Below, piece after piece: positions 25,302-36,758 of a stretch of DNA of 64,000 nucleotides; position 1 is the stretch's first letter, and every line of letters starts with the position of its first letter. The stretch spans positions 21,951,001-22,015,000 of the forward strand of contig NC_081820.1 of the NCBI RefSeq assembly GCF_030704535.1, in the 5' to 3' direction. Below the pieces are notes generated by a model. It searched no databases and had not been told where the DNA came from. It saw only the letters and a list, made by a program, of their open reading frames with translations. The translations under genes and the position numbers were made by a program. This stretch comes from Vitis vinifera (lineage: Eukaryota > Streptophyta > Magnoliopsida > Vitales > Vitaceae).

Positions 25302-25312
25302 TTAAATAAATA
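25302..25312 (+). promoter_or_regulatory. TATA-like box of broken RLP at 25389
   Basis: TTAAATAAATA lies 77 bp before the ATG at 25389, the same spacing as TTTAAATA before the gene at 6361 and TATATTATATAT before the gene at 52765. Confidence 0.5.
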
Positions 25313-25388
25313 CTCAACGCCCCAGCTAGTGGACGAATATTTTGTTTTCGTTTTCTGAACTCTTCCTCTACTGTGCCGTTCAGCCGTC

Positions 25389-26340
25389 ATGAGAAAATTG
25401 AAAGCAATAATTCTGTGTGTTCTCTTGCTTTGGTTGCTGTGCTCAACAATTTTACGTTCATGCAGGGCAAACAACTTGGTTTGTAATGAAAAGGAGAAAC
25501 AAGCTCTCCTTGACCCTGAAAACCAGCTCTCTTCTTGGTCTATTAAAGACTGTTGTGGATGGCGAGGAGTCCACTGCAGCAATGCCAGTTCTCGAGTTCT
25601 CAAACTCAAACTTGCTGATTTGAATTTGGGAGGTGAGATTAGTTCTGCTTTGCTCAAACTAGAGTTTTTGGCTCACTGGGACTTGATCAGCATTCCAAGT
25701 TTTTTGGGTTCCATGGGGAGTATAAGATTCCTGGACCTCTCCTCTGCCTGTTTTGGTGGACTAGTTCCTCCTCAGCTTGGAAATATATCCAACCTTCGTC
25801 ACCTGAATCTGAGAGGTAATGGGCTTTTTATTGAAAACTTGAGTTGGATTTCTCATCTTTCTTCATTGAAATACTTAGACATAGATGGGATTGACCTTCA
25901 CAGGGGACGCCACTGGCTTGAACCCATAGGTATGCTCCCTTCCCCTTTAGAGCTGCACTTGTCGGATTATCAACTTGATAGCAATATGACTTCATCTCTC
26001 GGATATGCCAATTTCTCATCACTCACATTCCTTGATTTGTCTTACAACAGTACCAATCAAGAATTGCCAAATTGGTTGTTTAATCTCAGTAGTCTTGCGT
26101 TTTCAAATATCTAGAATATCTCAATCTTTCTATCAATTCAAGGGGCAAATTCCAAAGTCCTTGGGGCAATTCAAATATCTAGAATATCTTGATCTTTCTA
26201 TCAATTCCCTTCATGGCAACATTCCTTCATCCATAGGAAACTTATCCTCCTTGAGTGTGTTAAATCTTGATGATAATCCGTTGATTAATGGAACTCTTCC
26301 TACGAGTGTGGGGCGTCTTTCAAATTTGATCATGTTTGAT
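25389..26340 (+). pseudogene. Subtype-B RLP, N-terminal part only
   Basis: Paralogue of the gene at 14685 with the same leader and signal peptide (MRKLKAIILCVLLLWLL). Relative to that gene it has in-frame losses in the N-cap (about nine residues after KQALL) and around the second LRR. After 26095 a short duplicated stretch (tcaaatatctagaatatct at 26102 and again at 26173) and frameshifts break the frame; LRR sequence resumes in another frame (FKGQIPKSLGQFKYLEYLDL). Similarity stops at about 26340, where caulimovirid sequence begins. Island, membrane helix and tail are missing, so it is non-functional as a receptor. A secreted N-terminal LRR fragment of 241 residues remains open (25389-26114). 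Confidence 0.82.
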
Positions 26341-26344
26341 TATT

Positions 26345-27250
26345 GTTCTAAGGTTAGGATAGAAGTTTGATACATAATTTAGACTTCCTAAAAATTTTGA
26401 AGTTGATTTTTGTCTTTTATTTCATCAGAAAACTTGTTTGCAAATTCAATTGATCTTTGAATTGGCTTGATCATCTCTTGATATATCTCAAATCCTAAGA
26501 ATCTTATCTTAGGTTGAAACAATTGAATCCTAGGGGCCATACAACCAATCCATTTTCCTTAATAATCTTTTAAAAAATAGTTAAGTGTTTGAAGTGATGC
26601 TTAATATAATTTGAAAATATAAGCACATCATCAATATATATTAGTAAAACTAATTTGGGGATTGAAGATTTTGTTCATTATATTTTGAAATTCTAAAGAA
26701 GCATTCTTCAAACCAAATGTTATCACATTACATCCATAATATCCAAATGGAACAGTGAAAGTAGTTTTATACATGTCTTTTTCATGAAGTTGGATTTGCC
26801 AAAATCTTGACTTTATATCAAATTTTGAAAAGATTGAAGCATTATGTGGACATCCAATAAGGTCTATTTTATTAGGTATAGGGTACCTAATCCATTTGAG
26901 AACCTTATTTAAAGGCTTATAATTGATTACAAGTCACCTCTTTCAATCTCGAAGGATTTTTTAACATAAAAAGCAATACAATTCCAAGGAGAGTGGTTTT
27001 CTCTAATTAAGTTTTTAGAGATCTTGTATCCCTCTTTTTTACAATATTATAATATTTCTAGGTTCATTTGAATCAATCTTGCCTTAGTAGGGATTTGATT
27101 TTCATTGAATCCTTCTATATACGGAAAAGAGACTTTAAGAAGGGGGTTCCTAGTACTATTTCTTGTTGCATGTTTTTTACCAGAAGGAAAGAAGTCTTGA
27201 ATAATGTGAGAGTTACATTTACTTATAGCCAATACAAATTTTCATTATGA
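26345..27250 (-). mobile_element. Endogenous caulimovirid (pararetrovirus) fossil
   Basis: On the minus strand this shows a pararetrovirus-type reverse transcriptase region: a FTVPFGYYGCNV-like block, then the YIDDVLIF active-site region near 26620-26650, with the upstream finger region at about 26860-26940. The wording is closer to Caulimoviridae (florendovirus or petuvirus-like) than to most gypsy elements, but the assignment is by eye. Only a piece remains and it is broken. It abuts the truncated RLP, so it may have inserted in that gene. Confidence 0.6.
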
Positions 27251-27949
27251 TAAAAAGAGAGTACAAGAGAATCCCAAAACGTCTCACCCTCTAAGTTTTT
27301 CTCTCTACATTTTTTAATCTCTCTCAATACCAAAAAAAAAAAAACTTATCTCTGTCTAAAAGTTACTACCCTAAATATATAATATAAATAGGGTAACTAA
27401 ATCACATGTGTAAAATCTCAAAAATACCCTAACTTAAAATACCCTCACTATTAGCATAATAATTAGATTCTACATATCTTAACATATGTTAGTTATACCT
27501 TCATGGTTTATCCTTTCTTTTTCTTCAAACTTTGACATAAAGTGGCCTTTGGTGCCCCATGCTACTTATGCTTGAGTGACCAAAGGAGTGTCCTAGGGAG
27601 AGTTTTTTTAATTGCCTTGAATGTCAAGCCCAAATCTCATATTTGACCTAGATAGGCTTGTGCATGTGGTCATCTTAGGACCAAGTACGAGGATCTAACT
27701 CCTATGTTTTGTTGGTTCCAAGAAGTGACATGTTCCTATTGAGCTCCTTGCCTTCATTGTATAAGATAGAGTTAGTGAGATAGGATCCTCTAGCAGACAC
27801 AAAAATCTAAGAGAAGAGGGGCCAATGCACCGGGGAATGTAGGGAGGAGTCAATTGTGTCCAAATTCAAGTCAGTATATTCTATCCAAAACAACATGGGC
27901 GTTTGGTCCCCAATAGAAACCTAGGAGTTGGATTTTATGACCAACTCCT
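27251..27949. other. Unassigned sequence, probably decayed retroelement
   Basis: No gene is recognised. The text is less AT-rich than the surrounding intergenic DNA and runs into the gypsy remnant on its right, so it may be that element's 3' region. A (tct)-rich stretch lies at 27288-27330. Confidence 0.35.
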
Positions 27950-30560
27950 TAGCAAGTGAGATGTACTTAACTCGAGCAATTCAATGTTGATTTGAGGCTT
28001 CTGCTCCCTCCGCTTGGAAGCACTTAGCTTTTTCCCTCTTTTCATATTGCATCATAACTTGCGACAATAAGTTGTCATCAACTAGATCTTTGAAGTTTCT
28101 TAGGTTTCATCTGCCCAAAGTGTTGCAAGTTGGGTATCTTCGTGCTCGGGCTTAGAAAAAAAAGTAGCCAGAAGAGTGCACATCCCTATCTTTATTGGGA
28201 TTATAGCTTCCACACCATATGTCACAAAGAACGGTGTTTCCCTTATTAGCTTTTTTTAGGTGGTTCTATATGGTACAAGGCCAACAATATTCTCATTCAA
28301 TTACCCTCGCAAATCAAAGTGGCTGCAACAAGGAGTGTCTGAATTCAAGTAGCAAATGTTCTTACAATAAGAAGTGTTCGGATGGGTTTTCCATTCATGC
28401 CCCTTCAAAGCTTATGTCATTCCTTGGAAAAGTTGGTATAGGTTTAGTGTCAGCTCCTTAGCCACTTAACTCTACCATGGAGGAAAAGGCCTCATGGGTA
28501 GGCCTTGCACCCATGAGAGCCTAGATGGAGAAAGCAAGGAAAACCTGGAGGTTTGGTGGTTCAAACTCTAGGAGCTAGTGAGGAGGCCATGTGTGAGCCA
28601 GACACACACTGCGGGCGAGCCATACGCACATCGCGAGCAGGCCAGACATGCACTGCGAACGAGCCAAATGTGCACCGCACGCGCACCAGATGGGCATCGC
28701 GTGCGCACAAAATGGGCACCGCGTGCGCACCAGACTTAGGTGGTGTAGATGAAGGTTGAGGGCTACTTTTAGAATTTAATTTATATTTATTTAATATTCC
28801 ATTATGTCTCCTCAGGCATATTGATGTCTCATCTAGAAACAATGAAAATGACCCGTATTGCTCTTTAAGGGGGGGAGGGGGGATAAGTGACTCAAAGGGG
28901 GGAGCACAACCTTGACCACACCAAGGGGGCACCATGACATGACCTTGGGCGTGCCTAGGACACACGGACGACACTCGAGAACGCACACATGGGCTTCACG
29001 ACATGTGCGGTGTGCACCTCGTGACCGTAATGGCACGGGTCCTGGTGCAACCTACCTCTTCCCCGTGTAGGCACGAGGACGCCTAAACCTTGTGCGATGA
29101 GCCACCTGAGGAAGCCATGGGTGCAATGTCATGGCTTGATGGCGCACTAGACAACAACTGACTCACACCCATGATGTCTACGCACAACACAAGGGCGCAA
29201 TGCCCTATGCACCAAGAAGGATTAACCATGGACGCAATGTCATGGCTCGTTGCTATGGAGCTGGACATGACAGTGGAAGCAAGCAACATGCCCAAACCAT
29301 GGGCACCTAGATATGACATGGGTTCACACATCAGTGTGGGGGAAGGCACACTGATGCACCAGACACTTGGTCAGCTGATTGGTGCACGCTGCCTGGCTTA
29401 GAAGGCCTTGATCAAAGACACGCTGATGGGCACGCGGTCATAAGAGGCACCTTGCTGGGAATGAGACAGCTTGTTAGGGAGACTCTCCAACAGCTTGGTG
29501 AGAAAGGCTTGAGGAGATGGCAGTGCAGCTAGCTAGTGGCAGCTAGTTGGGACATCAAGTGATCAAGTCAAGCAGTCAATTGACTTGCAGTTGGTTGAGG
29601 TGCTGATGGTTGGTGCAAGTGGGTGGTTCACGAGCAGGCCACTATTTGGGTGGTGGGTGGTTATGCAAGGCAGTTATGGGCGGTTCTGACCAGTTGCATA
29701 ACCACTAGATTGGCTCCAACTTTTGAATTTGGAAATTCAAAAATGTAACTGTAGTCTGAGTCTTTTAAAAGGGCTCCTACATCCTTGAAACAGAGAGTGA
29801 GAGATTGGAATAGGGTTCTCTTAATGCTTGGGGTGTGAAGATTTGTACTCTGACTCAGGGGAAACAATTTTGTCTTGTAGAGTGAATTAATACAAGTTGG
29901 GAAAGGTTTCCTGTAAATCGTTGGTGTCCCTGTTACTTTGCTCTTACTTTGTTTTTGAAAAGGCTGGGAAGGAAGGTTGGCTAAGGAAGGGTCCTTAGCA
30001 TCGCACACTTGTGAAAAATTTAGTGTGATCTTCAGGGGTGTGACATTTAGTATGGAACTGTCGAGCTTACCTTGCTATGATTGTTTGATGGCATGTGGTC
30101 TTCAACGTTTTTGATGTTTCATTAATATCATAATTGTTAATAATTGGCTCTAATGGTTCTTAGCCTAAAGATGAACAGTTCGTGGACAATTATTTGTTGG
30201 AGTTAATTCTTGTGCAACGTTTCCAAGTCTTTATTGCATGCAGTAAATCAGGATGTCACCCGCATGCCTCTTTGCACAACTAGCGTCTAGACAACCATGG
30301 GGTCCCACACATAAGACCTTAGTAGCTCTTCCACCCATCTACACTTAGACCATTGAAGCTGTTTCTTGAAGGCATATAGTAGCGTCTTGTTCGTTGCTTC
30401 CACTTAGTTGTTGCCATAAGCGCAGAATAAAGTAGAAGCTCTTTATTTTGAAGTCTTCGTAGAACTTCTTCACACAAATTGTGTCATATCATTAGTGACA
30501 CGAGGGCCTAAGAGTGCTACACTAGTCGAATTTCCACTTCTTAAACGACTAAGTAGCCAT
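27950..30560 (-). mobile_element. Ty3/gypsy retrotransposon fossil, interrupted by a second insert
   Basis: Two separated minus-strand pieces of a gypsy integrase are visible. The core C-terminal side lies at about 30330-30500 (an EATNKTLLYA-like block and RWVEELL), and the following integrase part at about 28020-28275 (a YRTT block and VEAIIPIKIG). In an undisturbed element these pieces would be almost adjacent. Here about 2 kb of unrelated, GC-richer sequence separates them (about 28280-30320), which I read as a later insertion, possibly an LTR-type or other non-coding element. The element is broken, with several breaks. No LTRs could be assigned. Confidence 0.55.
28593..28735. repeat. 22-bp GC-rich minisatellite, about 6.5 copies
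   Basis: Exact 22-base period starting at 28593, 28615, 28637, 28659, 28681, 28703 and a partial unit at 28725. The approximate consensus is gcgagccagatgcgcaccgcg. The units are rich in CpG, unlike everything around them. The open frames crossing the array on both strands are by-products, because 22 is not a multiple of three. Confidence 0.85.
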
Positions 30561-31838
30561 TTGCAGCAACTTCGAACATAGATTGAACTTGCAACACTAA
30601 AGGAAAAATTTATGTGCGATATATAATTTTAAATTTTAGAACTTTTTTTTTTTGGTAAAAGCATCTTACTCATCTCATTAAGGAAAATTGATATCACCTC
30701 GAACAATTTTTATTTAAATTCGTAGCATAGTATTGTGAACCCCTTCTACAAAACATTTAGTTTCCAGACCATCAAGAAGTTGTACCAAGCATTTCAAAAA
30801 TTGGGCAACGGAAAGTGAAAAATGATGATGCTTACAAAACGAAAAGGGTACTAAGAAAAGAATAACCCACCTTTCCAAACCTAAATTCTGCAATTAACAT
30901 CCACTTTCACTTTGGTTGTGGTCAATGATCACACCTTGGGTAAGTCAAATAAATGGCCCTACCTTTGCCTTTGATGCCTAATGCTATTCCGGTGGCATTA
31001 GGAGATCCTCAAGGGAGTTAACCCTTTATTATGAACAATTAAATCATAGAAAGTAATAGAGAAAGAAAAAAAAAAAAGTAAAAGAGAAGCCAAAATAATA
31101 TGATAAGTATTATTTCAAAACTTACACATTCTCATTTTTTTTAATAGAGAGAAAAAAAAGAGAAAAATAAATTTAGAGAATCATGCCAAAAAAAATTATT
31201 AAGTTTAAGTTACTCTTATTTTATTTTTCTTTCATTTTTTCTTTTCTTCCATTCTTCATTTCCATTTTCGTTCATTCTTATATTTTCCGTTCCTACAAAG
31301 AAATAAGAACCAAATTTAGCATGAAATGATCACTTGCAAGACAAGTTCCAGTATACTCAAGTTTCCAAAATTCAAATTGAAGTAAAAATGGAAGATAAAG
31401 ATCTACCCTTCACTAATTTTCAGATCCCAGCTGCTTAATTTACTTAGATAGAGAGCGAAAGGTGCACTGCCAACTTCAGATTAGTTACTGTGAAGACCAG
31501 ACAGCGCATATATAAATGAATCTTGTACGAGGTTTAGCTGCTAAAATGCATCCATCGCACTAAATAATCTAGGACTTACATGTACGTAATTGCATAACTC
31601 ATATATATGTGAAAACATGATATTAGGTATGTGCTAAAAAATATATAGTTTGTCACAAAACAAGAAGAGTACTAAAAAGGCAGAAGCATTCATAGTATTA
31701 CATTACACTGCATGGTTTAGTATAAACCCATGAACCAGAAAACAAAAAGATATATATGTAAATAATGCTCACAAAACGTAACGGTACTGGGGAGAGGCAG
31801 CAGAGATGGATGCAGGAGAAGAGGAGCAAGATGAGTGT
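30561..31838. other. Intergenic, AT-rich; no gene seen
   Basis: No coding region is recognised. 31040-31290 is low-complexity A/T. The last part (about 31700-31838) is the likely 3' UTR of the actin-depolymerizing factor gene on the minus strand. Confidence 0.6.
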
Positions 31839-32849
31839 TTACAGTGCCCGTGATTTTACAATGTCAAGGCTCATTTCACTTGGATCCGTTGCTTGCAACT
31901 CGACTTGAATTCCATCCAATTCCCTCTTGAATCTATCCTTGGAGCTCGCATACAGCATCTTACTTCTCACCCTCGATGTATCCGGTGCCCTACAAATATC
32001 CATCCATTTTCATTCATTTATATACATATATATGGAAGCATATTTGTTCATTCAAAGATGAATTGTACTACAAGTACATTACCATGCAATGAAGAAAATC
32101 TTGCTTTTCTGGCAGTTCTCATCAGTGGTAAAATCAAAATCAAAGACAGCATAGCGACATTCATTAGCAGGGAGAGAGGAGGTGAAAGCATCATAGCTTT
32201 CGTCTGGGCTTCCAAGCTTCTCAACCACCACCTGCTGAATCTTCTCCTCAATCTTGAATACAATGAACCTGTGGTTCCTCTTTGCTTTTAGCTCCAAGAA
32301 CTTGAGCTTACACTCATCATTCACCGCCATTCCAGATGCCGAATTTGCCTATCCCATATTGTTTTCACAGGAAAAATCAAGGCATAAATCACAAAATTTT
32401 TGTTTTCCATGAAATGTGACATTGAATGATTGAATATATATGGTTCCATTTTTCTTTTCTTCCCCTGATACAAACCATGATCTGTGAGGTAGCCTAACAT
32501 TATAACATTACAAAATGACATTTCTTGAAGGAAGGCTCCCACATTAAATATAAGATTAAAACTAAAAAACAGATTTTATTTAAAAAAATAAATTGCATAA
32601 TGTTCAAGGATTATAGATTTTGTTATCAATGAAATATTAATCTGTCTGTAGCTAACAAAATAATTGACAAAAAAAAAAAGAAATCTTCAAATCCCATCAG
32701 TCTACAACATTTGCTTGGTTGTAGATGCAATGAAATTCAATCAAAACATAATGACTCTGTTGAAACCAAATGTTTGATCATATTTGCTTTGTTCTTCTTT
32801 ATGGTTTTGTTAAGATAGTAGAACATGAAAATGAAAGCAAACATACCAT
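31839..32849 (-). CDS. ADF: Actin-depolymerizing factor (ADF/cofilin)
   Basis: A complete three-exon gene: exon 1 is only the ATG (32849-32847), exon 2 is 32348-32083 and exon 3 is 31989-31839, together 139 residues, the usual plant ADF length. Splice sites are GTATGT/ATAG and GTAATG/GTAG. The protein begins [18 protein letters not shown], with the regulatory Ser region at the N terminus, and has the ADF-homology fold throughout ([27 protein letters not shown]). The actin-binding long helix reads [20 protein letters not shown]. ADFs bind G- and F-actin in the cytoplasm and sever or depolymerise filaments, and are controlled by Ser phosphorylation, PIP2 and pH (family knowledge). The one-codon first exon and intron after the ATG are typical of plant ADF genes. 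The exact subclass is not assigned. Confidence 0.95.
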
Positions 32850-34134
32850 GGTGTCCTCCAATTAGAGACAGGGAGCCCTTGTGAAAAGAGAAAGAGAAGA
32901 AAAGAAAAGGGAGAAATGGGAGTATAGGAGAGAAGAGGGAGATCCTTGATTATGGGGAAAACATGAAAGGCAGGCTTTTGAAGGAAGAGAAAATTGTGGA
33001 GAATAACAAAATTTTGAGGCTAGGAATTCTCTTGGCCAAGTTATATAATTTTAGGCCATTGTTGACTCCTCCTCTGTTTTCCTTTTTCTTTTCTTTTTTT
33101 CTTTTTTCTTTTTTTTTTCTGTTTTCCTCCTATTTTTCATGAAAATGACTTGATCTATCTAAATGGATTTTCACCTATATTACCTTTTAAAATGTATAAG
33201 TGATTAAATAGTTATGTTTTGCAATAACATTGGAAGGTAGAACTCCATTTTTACTTGGTTCTCATTACATAACTATAATTAGTCAGTAGAGCATAAGATT
33301 TCCAAGAATGACTCTACAGCATAAGATTTCCAAGAATAAAAGGAGTCATCAAGGCCCTCAACTTGAAAGGAAGAGACATGGTGATTTGATCTAATTCAAC
33401 ATGTTCTAATAAGGGGTGTAAGTGAAAATTTAAAAACAAATAAAAATTTAATGGATCATCTAAATCAAACCGGATCATCTAAATCAAACCAAAACATTAA
33501 CCAATGATGTTGGTTAGACTGCATTTTTATGTTTTTCTTCCCTTCCATTTTTTTTTTCATCGATGCCTTTTTACACCTAGTTTTATCCACCCTTTACCCA
33601 ATCATTTTGATAAACCAATCCAACCCAAACTTGGACTCATATTCAGTAACACCGGGACAAGCTGCCAAACCAAATAGGGGAAAGAACATAGTTTTCCGGA
33701 AGAAAAAAAATTCTATGGCATATCCCAATCCGACATATTAATGTTGGCATGAAAAATAGACTGATTTCAAGTTCCAACATGGGGAGAACATTGCTCACAA
33801 TCCACAAGAAACATTAAAGAATGGGTTCCATCACCCTGGTTGGTGTCCAACTTGCCAAGAAAATGCAGGAGAAAAAAATGGAAAATTGGAAGTCCAGCAA
33901 CAAATGCTATGAAATCTAATTTCCAACACCTGATTATTTTAGCAATCCCCTTCTCTGTTCTTTACTAAGCATTCCAGTACACCTAATAGGTTGCAAGATA
34001 ATCTGTCGAGAAATCACCACCCAGTAATAAAAACAAAACCAATTTGTGGTAACAACAAAAAACAAAAAACCTCGATGTATAAGATTATCCAAAAAATTCT
34101 GGGTTCTGCATGTCATTCTAATGACATAAAGTCA
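32850..34134. other. Intergenic between ADF promoter and zinc-knuckle gene 3' end
   Basis: 32850-33060 holds the 5' UTR and proximal promoter of the ADF gene (purine-rich gagaaagagaag stretch on the plus strand). 33070-33120 is a pyrimidine tract (cttttt repeats). A short direct repeat, agcataagatttccaagaat, occurs at about 33291 and 33319, and another, ggatcatctaaatcaaacc, at about 33453 and 33472. I see no gene in 33130-34100. Confidence 0.6.
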
Positions 34135-36726
34135 TCATCCTACAAAATTCACAACGTTAGGACCTTGCTTCTTTTTTGGTTTTACATGACTGTTTTTCGA
34201 CTCAGGAGTTGGATGAACTTTTGCCTCAGAAGACTTCTCTTTATAGCCAGTATATGTGTCAGCTACCATAAAGTCATCATCAAGATCGTCTCCACTCACA
34301 AACTTGGTTACCTTTGGCCTCTCTTCATGTTTAATACCTGGGAACAAAATATCACATGAGAATTTAACATTAAATAGGAATGGAAGAAATTAAGAACATT
34401 AATTCATAAAAACTTGCACGTGTTACCTCCAGCAATTGCAGCAACTGGACTGTTGTTGCAGCCTTTGTTAGGACAATCTTTGGCCAAATGTGTAACCCCA
34501 CCACATATTTTACAACAACCGCCCTGTACAAAAACCATATGAAAGATGTTAAGATCTCTGAGAGAAGCTGAGAAAAATGAAGGTTCAATAGGCACCAGCA
34601 AGGCTCAAAAACAGTAATCGGAGAGCATGTATGTTCTACGAGTTATTCCTACAATACAACTTTCACTGTTACAAAAAAGTTCAACATCAAATACCAAGAG
34701 TAAATATACCTTTGGATAGATCCCATGAGAATTTTTGGGGCAGTTCTTACTCAAATGTCCACGCTCATTACAAATAAAGCAACTGGCAAATTTCGTTCCC
34801 CCTGCATTACCAAAGAGAAACATTCACAATTCAGGTCAGGGTAGATGATGGTAAGCACAAATTTGAACTAAGTCATCAGACTCGCTCTATCCTGCATTAT
34901 GTTGTGCATAAAAGATGATTTAACCCACACATTTTGGGCTTGTACTACATCACATATATAAGGCCCAAGCTTATGATGGTTTGATTGAAGCCATGACGGT
35001 TTGATTGAAGCCATGATATCAAAAATCAACTGGAAAACCTAGAATTTGATTCAGACGAGACAGTTATGCACATCCTGACAACCAAAACACAAAAGAATGA
35101 AAAACAAAAACTTATAGTTCCTTGTAATTTATGTAAAGCATCTTTCATATGTTCAAATTTGAGTTGAGTCATGCATCCACTACTCAACCTGGCAAAAACC
35201 TAAATTCCAGCTACTTGAGCAGCTATATGAATCCCTTTTCACTATTTAACTCTATCTAGAGAAATAACCTTCACCAAACCTTGAGCTCCTCATACAATTA
35301 TGAAAACCAACCACATAATTAAAGGAAAAGCACAAGCCAGAAAGAAAAAGAAACAGCTCACAATATGAATTATAAACCAAAAAAGGGCAAAGACTTTCTA
35401 AAATCAGAGTAAATCATCTAGTAAACAATTTTGTATGTTAGCACAAGCATATACTTCAAAATCAGAGTAGTGCAAGCAAAATTTTTCCCATTGCCAGCGA
35501 GAATAAATACATATGCATGCATGTGCACAAACTTACACACTGATGTTCTAATATTGAAGCAAAATCTAAATGGAAATTTTCCAATTATCTCCTGCCTCCA
35601 CCATGCACAATATAAGATGCTTGGACCAGTCAATTTACCATATTCCCCCACATGATTGGAAGATCTCCAAAACAGTTTTGAGTCAAAATTCACATTCCAA
35701 TCAAATCAAATTATCAAATCCTGCCAACCTTTTGTCCAGGGAATTTAAAAGAAAGAATCAAGCAGTTGCTTCTCAGATGCATGCTATGCCTAGTCATGGC
35801 TTAAGTGCCCAGTAGCAGGGCACAGGTTATTTCCCTTAATTTTGGTCAATGATTGTTGCCCTGGAAGGGAACCTGCACTTCCAGACCAAACTGCAACTGA
35901 AGCTAATGCTAGTGAACAGCCAAGAAATGTTCCCCATAGGAAAAGATCAAGAGCAGTTCTGCCCGCCAAATCCAAGCATCTGCTAACTACACCCAGAGTT
36001 AATATAAAGTTTTGGATATACCCTTACAAAATGACGACAATTTTTTTATGCATCTGTTAAGTTTAGGGCTATGTCAAGGTAATTATCTCTTTCCAAACTA
36101 TGACAGCAGCAAAAGCATAGATTCTATCCATGGTCACAATACTGTATTCAACCACTGTACAATATATCAAAAATGAATAAACATCCTTTACTATTTGTAT
36201 CACATTTGGCATCTGGATGGTATAAACAAAGTTTAGACTGTGTTTGTGTTATTAATGTTAGTATTTGCTCCGCAGAACATGATGAATAGTTTACTACCTA
36301 AAGTTTTTATAACCTTTTTGTAATTTTTTGAGTTCCTATCGTAAAGTCATGTCATACACATGATTCCTGAAGTCATTCCATATTTCCTCAATCCTTTGAA
36401 TATTCATCCAAAAGTCCTAAATTCAAGTTCCTACAAAATGGCACCTTTGGTAATGGGGTGGGGAAAGCAGAATCCTATCTGAACAGAAATTAATAACATA
36501 GCTTTTGCATGATCAAGATTTTACTGCACAATCTCTTCAAAATAGGAGCATCCTGATTCATGGCTTACTTTAAAATCCTCACCTGACTTTTATCTTAAAT
36601 CAACCCCAGTTATGATAAGATAAAGGATTTCTTTCCAGCTAGCTGCATCTCAATGAGATTCTCATGAGTCATGATCAATAAAGTTTTTTCAAGAAACACC
36701 AACTTTATCATGTGAATTGCTTCTTC

Positions 36727-36758
<32 letters not shown>

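Noticed and set aside
28553-29401. Several open frames of 67-141 codons on both strands
   Set aside because: They arise from GC-rich, stop-poor repeat sequence including a 22-bp minisatellite. Compositions are biased and no domain is seen.
30042-30060. Primer-binding-site-like tttagtatggaactgtcgag after a possible LTR end
   Set aside because: Too far from the tRNA-Met consensus, and no LTR start could be found upstream.
31893-32291. 132-codon plus-strand frame
   Set aside because: Antisense shadow of the ADF exons 2 and 3, which have full family support on the minus strand.
33991-34359. 122-codon plus-strand frame
   Set aside because: Antisense shadow of the last exon of the zinc-knuckle gene.
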